The notes beneath the pieces were generated by a model. That model saw only the letters and a program-made list of their open reading frames with translations. It was not told the DNA's origin and ran no database searches. A program made the translations under genes and the position numbers. A stretch of DNA of 64,000 nt from Tritrichomonas musculus (lineage: Eukaryota > Parabasalia > Tritrichomonadida > Tritrichomonadidae). The DNA lies in contig JAPFFF010000031.1 in the NCBI GenBank assembly GCA_039105265.1, positions 1,612,001-1,676,000 of the forward strand, written 5' to 3'. Each line of letters opens with the position of its first letter. Position 1 is the stretch's first letter. Below are positions 20,201 to 30,900 of this stretch, piece after piece.

Positions 20201-23196
20201 TGAATGAATGAAAGTGATTGAATGAATGAAAATGATTGAATGAATGAAAGTGATTGAATGAATGAAATGATTGAATGAATGAAAGTAATTGAATGAATGA
20301 AAGTGATTGAGTGAATGAAATGATTGAATGAATGAAAGTGATTGAATGAATGAAAGTGATTGAATGAATGAAATGATTGAATGAATGAAAGTGATTGAAT
20401 GAATGAAAATGATTGAATGAGTAAAAGTGATTGAATGAATGAAATGATTGAATGAATGAAAGTAATTGAATGAATGAAAGTGATTGAGTGAATGAAATGA
20501 TTGAATGAATGAAAGTGATTGAATGAATGAAAGTAATTGAATGAATGAAAGCAATTGAATGAATGAAATGATTGAATGAATGAAATGATTGAATGAGTAA
20601 AAGTAATTGAATGAATGAAAGTGATTGAATGAATGAAAGTGATTGAATGAATGAAAGTAATTGAATGAATGAAAGTGATTGAATGAATGAAATGATTGAA
20701 TGAATGAAATGATTGAATGAGTAAAAGTAATTGAATGAATGAAAGTGATTGAATGAATGAAAGTGATTGAATGAATGAAATGATTGAATGAATGAAATGA
20801 TTGAATGAGTAAAAGTAATTGAATGAATGAAAGTGATTGAATGAATGAAAGTGATTGAATGAATGAAAGTGATTGAATGAATGAAAGTGATTGAATGAAT
20901 GAAATGATTGAATGAATGAAATGATTGAATGAATGAAAGTGATTGAATGAATGAAAGTGATTGAATGAATGAAAGTGATTGAATGAGTAAAAGTGATTGA
21001 ATGAATGAAAGTGATTGAATGAATGAAAGTGATTGAATGAATGAAATGATTGAATGAATGAAAGTAATTGAATGAATGAAATGATTGAATGAATGAAAGT
21101 AATTGAATGAATGAAAGTGATTGAGTGAATGAAATGATTGAATGAATGAAAGTAATTGAATGAATGAAAGTGATTGAATGAATGAAAGTGATTGAATGAA
21201 TGAAATGATTGAATGAATGAAATGATTGAATGAATGAAAGTGATTGAATGAATGAAATGATTGAATGAATGAAAGTGATTGAATGAATGAAATGATTGAA
21301 TGAATGAAAGTAATTGAATGAATGAAAGTGATTGAGTGAATGAAAGTGATTGAATGAATGAAATGATTGAATGAATGAAATGATTGAATGAATGAAAGTG
21401 ATTGAATGAATGAAAATGATTGAATGAATGAAAGTGATTGAATGAATGAAATGATTGAATGAATGAAAGTAATTGAATGAATGAAAGTGATTGAGTGAAT
21501 GAAATGATTGAATGAATGAAAGTGATTGAATGAATGAAAGTGATTGAATGAATGAAATGATTGAATGAATGAAAGTGATTGAATGAATGAAAATGATTGA
21601 ATGAGTAAAAGTGATTGAATGAATGAAATGATTGAATGAATGAAAGTAATTGAATGAATGAAAGTGATTGAGTGAATGAAATGATTGAATGAATGAAAGT
21701 GATTGAATGAATGAAAGTAATTGAATGAATGAAAGCAATTGAATGAATGAAATGATTGAATGAATGAAATGATTGAATGAGTAAAAGTAATTGAATGAAT
21801 GAAAGTGATTGAATGAATGAAAGTGATTGAATGAATGAAAGTAATTGAATGAATGAAAGTGATTGAATGAATGAAATGATTGAATGAATGAAATGATTGA
21901 ATGAGTAAAAGTAATTGAATGAATGAAAGTGATTGAATGAATGAAAGTGATTGAATGAATGAAAGTGATTGAATGAATGAAAGTGATTGAATGAATGAAA
22001 TGATTGAATGAATGAAATGATTGAATGAATGAAAGTGATTGAATGAATGAAAGTGATTGAATGAATGAAAGTGATTGAATGAGTAAAAGTGATTGAATGA
22101 ATGAAAGTGATTGAATGAATGAAAGTGATTGAATGAATGAAATGATTGAATGAATGAAAGTAATTGAATGAATGAAAGTGATTGAATGAATGAAATGATT
22201 GAATGAGTAAAAGTGATTGAATGAATGAAATGATTGAATGAATGAAATGATTGAATGAATGAAATGATTGAATGAGTAAAAGTGATTGAATGAATGAAAG
22301 TGATTGAATGAATGAAATGATTGAATGAATGAAAGTGATTGAATGAATGAAAGTGATTGAATGAATGAAAGTGATTGAGTGAATGAAATGATTGAATGAA
22401 TGAAATGATTGAATGAATGAAATGATTGAATGAATGAAATGATTGAATGAGTAAAAGTGATTGAATGAATGAAATGATTGAATGAATGAAATGATTGAAT
22501 GAATGAAAGTAATTGAATGAATGAAAGTGATTGAATGAATGAAAGTGATTGAATGAATGAAATGATTGAATGAATGAAATGATTGAATGAATGAAAGTAA
22601 TTGAATGAATGAAATGATTGAATGAATGAAATGATTGAATGAATGAAAGTAATTAAATGAATGAAAGTGATTGAGTGAATGAAATGATTGAATGAATGAA
22701 ATGATTGAATGAGTAAAAGTGATTGAATGAATGAAATGATTGAATGAATGAAAGTGATTGAATGAATGAAAGTGATTGAATGAATGAAATGATTGAATGA
22801 ATGAAAGTGATTGAATGAATGAAATGATTGAATGAATGAAAGTGATTGAATGAATGAAAGTGATTGAATGAGTAAAAGTGATTGAATGAATGAAATGATT
22901 GAATGAATGAAATGATTGAATGAATGAAAGTGATTGAATGAATGAAATGATTGAATGAATGAAATGATTGAATGAATGAAAGTGATTGAATGAGTAAAAG
23001 TGATTGAATGAATGAAATGATTGAATGAATGAAAGTGATTGAATGAATGAAAGTAATTGAATGAATGAAATGATTGAATGAATGAAAGTAATTGAATGAA
23101 TGAAATGATTGAATGAATGAAAATGATTGAATGAATGAAAATGATTGAATGAGTAAAAGTGATTGAATTAAAGCGAATGAAAGAATGAAAGTGATT
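17216..23196 (-). repeat. Right minisatellite array (17-18 bp unit), about 6 kb
   Basis: About 340 copies of the same unit in opposite orientation (TGATTGAATGAATGAAA and the 18-bp AGTGATTGAATGAATGAA). Blocks of about 150-450 bp recur with the same order of variants, for example the runs around 17640-17740, 18290-18390 and 20110-20180, showing higher-order duplication inside the array. Three minus-strand frames of 590-1518 residues cross it only because the unit has no stop in those frames. They are not genes. Confidence 0.9.
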
Positions 23197-24202
23197 ACCT
23201 AGGGATAATTGAATATAATTGATTCAAATAAATTTTTTAATCAATCACATTCTTCTAATCAAATTAAATCTTCTAAATAATCACATTCAAACAATTGCAT
23301 TTTTTATAAATATCGAATTATTATAAACAATCAAGTTCATTCAATCATATTAATTGGATAATTTTCATTAGATTATAATATTTAATCATTTTCATTAAAT
23401 TACAATAATTTATTTCTAAATATTTTTAAAATGTTAAATTTTTCATTAGAAAAAAGCTCAAAAAATTTATAATTTGATGAAAAGAAAAATAAATGAAAAA
23501 GAAGAACGTTTATTATTCGTTTACAATTTTGCAAAATTATTAAGTTTTTAGACATAAAAAAGAAAATAAAGAAACAATACTACTATATTTTAAAGTTATA
23601 CTATATATAGTGTAGATATAACATATTTTTGTCTCTGTTTTTTGAATAATTTTTTGAATATTCGTGAGAATTTTCAAAAATAGAAAGCGAATTACATAGT
23701 ATTTGTAGTCATGAATATATGTAAAAAATGATAAAGAATATTAATTGAAGCAGTAAAACTTGGTACATAAGTAGACCCGTAAAAAAATTGATTATTCGTA
23801 ATTAGACATCGATTTGAAAAACTGGTTTTTAGCTCATGTTGCTGAGAAAAATTAAGTTAAACTTGTTTTTCTACAATAAACCAGCGTTAAATACTTTTTT
23901 TCGAATGATTCTTGGTGAATTAAATTTTAATATGTCGAGCGAGTTGTTTACTTTTGCATAAAAATACTATCATTTGAACGTTCTCCTGTAGCTGATTCGA
24001 GATATATTTTTTTTAGATTTTTCCTGTGTACTTGTTGCAAAAGATAAAAAAATTGATAAAAAAAAATGATACTCATGAAATGTTTTTCTATTAAAATATG
24101 ATACTAGAATTTTTTTTTCTATTAAAAAATGATACTTATTTTTTTTTAATTGAAAATTTTGATACTGGCCAGAAAAAAAGTGGAAATTTTGATATAGTCC
24201 CA
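23197..24202 (-). repeat. Right unique arm of the fold-back element
   Basis: Inverted copy of 12396-13404 with equal spacing of landmarks (CCTAGG at 23198-23203 is 999 bases from the right tip). Only isolated substitutions were noticed, e.g. one in the T-rich run near the tip. Confidence 0.8.
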
Positions 24203-24245
24203 TTATAAATACGGTATTTTATCTCAATTTTATTTAATTATTTTT

Positions 24246-24267
24246 GATAAGAATTATAATTCTTATC
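24246..24267. repeat. 22-bp perfect palindrome
   Basis: GATAAGAATTA followed by its exact reverse complement, just before the ATG at 24282 and 44 bases outside the fold-back element. It may be a protein-binding site or a chance AT-rich palindrome. Confidence 0.5.
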
Positions 24268-24281
24268 GCTATTCTAAATTA

Positions 24282-24503
24282 ATGATTTTAAAAAAAATTG
24301 GACGTTATAGGAGTCCAATGAAGAATATAATTTTATTTATATGCATTTACTTTCTAATATATTTGAATTTCATTCCAAATCAAATGTCAGTTTTTTCTAA
24401 AAATGAAGATTTAGTTGATTGGTTTCATAAATATAAAAAGTTTAATATTTCAATTACTAAAGGATTTCGTCAAAAAGTAAAATATTATTTGTACAACACA
24501 TAG
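24282..24503 (+). CDS. Small hypothetical protein, possibly a decayed relative of the 38686 gene
   Basis: ATG-started frame of 73 residues. It has a hydrophobic stretch (NIILFICIYFLIYLNFI) and then SKNEDLVDWFHKYKKFN. The +NxDLxxWF pattern recalls KRNRDLLVKWFDMN in the small protein at 38686-39030, each preceded by an LNxxP-like segment. The match is short and may be chance. It could be a degenerated paralogue, a small membrane protein or a spurious frame. The 22-bp palindrome lies just upstream. Confidence 0.3.
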   Translation: MILKKIGRYRSPMKNIILFICIYFLIYLNFIPNQMSVFSKNEDLVDWFHKYKKFNISITKGFRQKVKYYLYNT

Positions 24504-24974
24504 TATACCCATTCAAATGACATCTATATTTTTTAAATGATGCTAATATATAAGAAATCAATATATATTGAATTTTAATTAAAGTCTTTATTTCGAGAAT
24601 TACATTTTATAATATTGGATATAAAATATATAAATTATATATTATAATTATTAAATAAATTATTTATTAAGATAAATATAAATTTATTTAATTTTATTTT
24701 TTATTCAATTTAGTTGTACGACCTTTTTCTTATCAATATTTTTTAGGAACACTATAGAAACTATTGAAATAAAAAAAGAATACTAATTTGAAATTATGCA
24801 TTATATACATAGTAAATATTAAAATAATTGAATTTAAAATATTTTAATTCATGATTATACATAATTTTGCTATAATTTTATATTATTATTAAATTGTTTG
24901 CAATATAATTATTAAAATATATTTTCAAATATTCTCAAAAAGTTTGAATAATTTTTTATTAAAATAATATTTGA
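24504..24974. other. AT-rich promoter region of the BspA-like gene
   Basis: About 470 bases of extreme A+T content with no coding frame. It must contain the promoter of the large surface-protein gene. No TCAYW motif was found close to its ATG. Confidence 0.5.
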
Positions 24975-27900
24975 ATGCTCTTTGTTCTACTATATATTTG
25001 CGTTATTGAAGCAAAAAAACAAATATGGGTATGTAACGTTCAGTGCCCTATATATTGTAAAGCAGATAGATACATTGAAACAATTACTAATTCAAGTTTC
25101 AAAGATTTTTTCTTTTCACATACCAGATATGATAGCGAAATCGAACTTATTTTCTATTCTAAACCAGAAAATTTTACGTTTGAAGTTGATTCAAGTATAT
25201 TTGGTGATTTACTAGTAACTTTGAAGACTTCATCAGAATCAAATTCGATCAAAATCCTATATAAAGATAGGTTACTACCTTCTTTCAAGACAATTGATAT
25301 AAAACCTAATTATCAGGTTATTCTACCCTATATGATTCCTTTCCAATCAACAAAGACAAATATGAATATTTTAGATTCTCGTGAAAATACTCCATTACCA
25401 ACTCCAGCTCCAGATACGAGTGTTCTTACCAATCCGCAGGGATTAATTAACATAACATGCGATAAATTTAACTATAGTCAATGGGGAAGTGGTATTTGTG
25501 TTGAAAACAGTATAGCAGATCATGGTTCATACACATCTACAAATGGAGCTAAAGCTACAGTCACTTTTATTGGTACAAAAGTTCACCTTTTAGCACATAA
25601 AGAGATAAATGCAGGATCTGCAAATATTTGGATTGATGATAAAATTGTCGGTTCGCCAAACTTCATTTCTTCTAATAATAATGAAGCTGCAATTATATTT
25701 ACTTCAGATGATCTTGATTATGGCGAGCATACTTTCTCAATTGAGCATAATGGAATAGATCCAAAATTTATAGTTTTTGCTAGTATTTATGTTGACCCAC
25801 TTCCAAAAGAAGGCGGATTCATACTTGGCCTCGAAGATGCTGATGATTCATCTGGAATTTGGACAAAAAATACAACAACATCACCACCTGTGTTTTCTAG
25901 TGATGATGAAGGAGCTTATATAACGTTCAAATTCATTGGAACTCGGTTTTGGATTACTGGTGTCCGTGGAAGAGATGAAGGTGATTTCCGATTAAACATT
26001 GATGATCAGGAAACAATTATGATTGATGAAAAACAGGAATCAGGCTTTGCACAAAACAACATGCCTGTTCTTCTTTATCAGTCTTCTGATCTTGAATACA
26101 CAGAACATAGAATTAAAATAAGTCGAACTAGTTATAAAATATCACTTGTTAATGTGATGTACAAAACATATCCATATGACATAATAGCAACAGAACCAGC
26201 AACAGGAAACTACAATGATACACAATATTTGAATGACAACAGAATTTCAAGTACCAAATTCACAGCAACAACTACTGGAGATCAAAGTGGACATCCAATA
26301 GAACATGCATTTGATTCATCAAGTAACACATTTTGGATATCATCCATAGCAAATAATGATACATTTCAAAGCACAATTGAATTTGAATTCACAGAATTAA
26401 CAACAATTGAAGCTATTGTTATATGTCCAGTATTCTCAACTGATTATAATTCTACTGGAAATCCAATAGCACGTCGTTATGATGGCTTTCCGACAACATT
26501 GAAAGTGTATGCATCAACTGATGATGGCTCATACAAACTTCATTCAGTATTCAATGGTACTCCAAAAGATATTTATGAGTTATTCCAATTTGTATTTAAG
26601 CGAGCCATCACATGTAATAAATTGAAACTTGAATTTACAGAAGTCACACTTGATGTCTCCTTTGGAAATGAATACACTGCCGCATGTGTTGAACTCTATC
26701 TTATTCCGACTATAACCCCAGCAGCAACACCTTTGCCCACTCCTTTGGGTTATCCAATGATAACACTTGTCAACTACTCAGATGAAGGTTACTGGTCTTC
26801 TTACAGAATAAATGATCGATCAAATTGGATAGTTACAGCAAACAGTGAGCAAACAACAGAAGCAGGAATTGAAGGACCAGTTACAAACATCATTGATGGA
26901 CAAAGAGAAACTATCTGGCATAGTCAATATAATGGAGGTCAAGTTGGAAGTCATGATGACCGTCCCCAAGCTACAGATCCATTTCAATTTACTATAGATC
27001 TTGGTCAAGAAACGACATTTCGAGCATTTTCATACACACCACGCCAAAATCGTGGTTCATCTGGATCGCAAAATGGCATTTTCCTTCATTATGAATTCTA
27101 TGTTGCCGATACCAAGGATGAACTTGATACGAAAATCCAAGAAAGAAATTATATTTCAAATGGAGACTTTGAATATACATCACAAGTATCATCAACAGAT
27201 CTAACTTCTTTAGTTATTTATCCAGAACCTAAAATTGGACGATTTATTGCACTGCTTTCAGTTAATCATGATGGCTATGCAACATGTTCAGAATTCAATC
27301 TCTATTCAGATCCTCCAGCTACTCCACATGAAACTCCTTTACCATCAGCGACTCCATTGCCTCCTTGTAATGAACGAATAGAGTATTCATTTGAATCAGA
27401 TAACCTTATAATATCAGGAATAGGGCCAATGTGTGAGTACACACCAGAAGATCCAGCACCATGGATATCAAATTCTAATTTGATTAAAAATGTAATGATA
27501 AATGAAGGTATCACTACTATTGGATCATATGCTTTTCAATCATGTACAAATTTGGCAACAATTACATTACCATCAAGTTTGGAAGAAATTGGTTCTTATT
27601 CCTTTTCCTATTGTACTAGTTTAATATCAATTAATATTCCAGGAAAAGTTACAATAATTAAAGATAGAGCATTTTCGCATTGCAATTATCTTTCCAACAT
27701 TGAAATGCCAAACAGTGTCTCTTATATTGGGGAGTATGCTTTTGAAAGTGATTATGGTATTCTATCATTTACGTTTCCTGAAAAAGTTACAGTTATTGAA
27801 GAAGGAGTATTTGCATATTCAAATATTCACACAGTTACATTTCTAGGAAATGTCACAACAATTAGATCATCTGCTTTTTACTTCAACTCTTTGGAATCAA

Positions 27901-30900
27901 TAAGCATACCAGAAAGTGTCTCTACAATTGGATCAAGCTCTTTTAGTTTTTGCAAATTAGAAACCTTTGAATTCCCTGAAAAAGTAACAATAATTGAAAG
28001 AGATGTAATCTCTTATAATAGTAGATTATTATCTGTTACATTCCTTGGAAATGTGACTGCTATCAATAATAATGCATTTCGTGGTTGCTCTAAATTACAG
28101 CAAATAACTATACCAGAGAGTGTTACTTACATTGGATCTGCCGTATTTTCTTTTTGTTACTGTTTAGAATCAATACGTATTCCCAAAAATGTCAATAACC
28201 TTGATTTATGCTTTGTTAATAATCCTGATCTAATAGCTGTTTATTATTTTGGATCAGAAAGTCCAACATGTCAAGGCTCATTATTTTCTGAGACAAGTGT
28301 TAAATTCGTTTATGTTTTACCAGAATATAGCGATGATAATTTTTGCGGTTTCCCAATTATGCCATTCCCTGGAACTGATATAACATATAGTATTGAATCC
28401 GACGAACTCATCATTTCAGGCACAGGAGCAATGTATGATTATTCCCCCAATTGCAACAACACAGCGCCATGGTATGCAAATGCGACAATTATTAGAAGTG
28501 TCACAATACATGAAGGCATTACAACTATTGGTTCATATTCATTTTATATGTTTTCAAACTTTGAAACTATCACGATTCCTCAAAGTATCATCTCAATTCG
28601 ACCTTGTGTTTTTAGTAACTGTACAAAAATGACATCTTTTCAAATTCCAAAAACAATCACTATATTAGAGAGAGGACTTTTTGTTGGGTGCTCAAGTTTA
28701 GTCTCAATCAACATACATGAAAATGTTTCTCAGATTGAATCAAAAGTTTTTGCAAGTTGCACTAGCATGGAAACATTTTTATTACCAGAAGGTTTAGAAA
28801 TGCTTGGTTCTTATGCTTTTTATCAATGCTCTAAATTGAAATCAATATCAATTCCAGAAAAAATAACAATCATTGAAGCATCCTTATTCCGTGAATGTTC
28901 AATGCTAGATTCATATGTCTTCAAAGGAAATATTACAGAAATTCATAGTTATTCTTTTTGTGAATGTTATCAATTGCAAAACATTTCATTACATGAAAGC
29001 TTAACAGAAATTGGAGAATATGCTTTTTATAATTGCCATGGTCTTCTATCAATATCAATTCCTGAAAAAGTGACTAAAATTGATAATAATGTATTTGGTT
29101 TTTGCGATAGTTTACAAACCGTTGAATTTCTTGGAAATATCACATCAATTCGATCTATGGCATTTATAAGTTGTGCAAGTTTGTTATCAATAGATTTTCC
29201 ACCAAGTGTAGAAACTATTGAACCGGGTGCATTTTACAGATGCAATAGTTTAACTTATTTTGAATTTCCAGAAAAAGTGACATATATCCACCCTTATGTT
29301 TTAAAATATTGTGATAACTTAATATCAGTATCATTCCTTGGAAATGTTACCACCATCGATTATGAAGCATTTTATTATTGCCAAAAAATTAGTGAAATAA
29401 CAATTCCTGAAAGTGTAACAAAGATTGAATATAGTGCCTTCTCGTATTGCACAAGTTTGACTTCTATAACCCTGCCAAAAAATATCAATCACATTGGAAA
29501 TGAATGTTTTCGTTATTGCTCTTCATTAAGTGCTGTTTATTATCTAGGATCAAACAGTCCTTCATACGGAAGCAACCTATTCACCAATACAAGTGTGGCA
29601 TGTGGATATGTGTTACCTGAATATCAAGACTCACATTTCTGTGGTTTGCCAGTTAGCCTATTTCCAACACAAGTATTTTCAGAGACACGGCATTTCTCAG
29701 ATTCTTTTGTGTTTTCATCCACATCCCAATTCACCAGAACTTCCTCATTTATAGCTTCATTAAAATTCACCGAATCATCTGCTTTTACAGGATCATCATC
29801 ATTTACAGGATCATCGATTTTTACATCAACATCCAAGTTCAGTGGATCATCCATATTTTCTTCAACATCCAAGTTCAGTGGATCATCCATATTTTCTTCA
29901 ACATCCAAGTTCAGTGGATCATCGACTTTTACCCCTACATCAAAGTTCAGTGGATCTTCTTCATTTTCACAATCTTCTAGATTCACAGAATCATCTTCAT
30001 TTTCACAATCTTCTGGATTCACAGAATCATCTTCATTTTCACAATCTTCTAGATTTACAGAATCATCTTCATTTACTCCATCTTCTAGATTTACAGAATC
30101 TTTTTCATTTTCACAATCTTCTGGATTCACAGAATCATCTTCATTTACTCCATCTTCTAGATTCACAGAATCATCTTCATTTTCACAATCTTCTGGATTT
30201 ACAGAATCATCTTCATTTACCCCATCTTCTAGATTTACAGAATCATCTTCATTTTCACAATCTTCTAGATTTACAGAATCATCTTCATTTTCACAATCTT
30301 CTAGATTCACAGAATCATCTTCATTTACTCTATCTTCTAGATTTACAGAATCTTTTTCATTTTCACAATCTTCTAGATTCACAACATCAGAAAAATTCAC
30401 AAATTCATTTGAATTTACACCATCAAGTACATTTATTTATGACTTTTCAGGCAGCTGTGGAACTGACCTTACATATGGATCACTCTCCAATGAGCTGATT
30501 ATTTCAGGAACTGGAGCGATGAATGATTATTCATTTGATTTGAAAGCTCCATGGAGCGATCACATTGATGATATTAAAGTTATAACGATTAAAGAAGGCG
30601 TTACAACGATTGGAGCACATGCATTTGATTCATGTTCATTGCTGGACACAGTAACAATTTCAAAAAGTGTCACATCAATTGGCCCATATGCATTCAACAA
30701 CTGCTACAATTTGAGATCAATTGAAGTTCCAGAAGAAGTTACGAAGATTGAATCATATTGTTTCTATGGGTGCAGCAATCTATTGACAATCATAATTATC
30801 GGCCAAATAACTGAAATTGGTGACAATGCTTTTCATGGATGCACAATTTTAGAAAACATTCTGTTCCCTATGAGTTCTTATTCAATTCGCTTAGCAAAAG

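Larger units (their letters stand above)
12396..24202. mobile_element. 11.8-kb fold-back element with minisatellite-extended inverted repeats
   Basis: Both ends start TGGGACTATATCAAAATTTCC in inverted orientation. The two outer arms (12396-13404 and ~23197-24202) are inverted copies of each other. The CCTAGG landmark lies exactly 999 bases from each end, and sample stretches are identical apart from a rare substitution. Inward, each arm runs on into an inverted 17-18 bp minisatellite (left ~1.6 kb, right ~6.0 kb), leaving a 2.2-kb loop (15004-17215). This plan, long inverted repeats made partly of short tandem repeats around a small loop, is that of Foldback-type DNA elements. No transposase, integrase or polymerase is recognised. 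No clear target duplication is seen; only TT occurs on both sides. It looks non-autonomous, and the arm identity suggests recent movement or arm-to-arm conversion. Confidence 0.8.

Noticed and set aside
17182-21738. Minus-strand open frames of 1518, 1114 and 590 residues rich in SFIQSLSFIQ and HSFNHFHSFN
   Set aside because: They are translations of the 17-18 bp satellite, which happens to lack stops in those frames. Composition, mixed unit length and lack of flanking gene signals argue against real proteins.
12396-24202. Possibility that the 11.8-kb element is a Polinton or other virus-like element
   Set aside because: No recognisable polymerase, integrase, capsid or ATPase part was found, and the tips and flanks do not show the usual end bases or a 6-bp duplication. 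The fold-back plan fits better.
29624-30498. Long frames opposite and alongside the FTxSS region (258 aa minus, 218 aa plus)
   Set aside because: Shadows of the repeat inside the BspA-like gene, whose own frame is continuous from signal peptide to TM.
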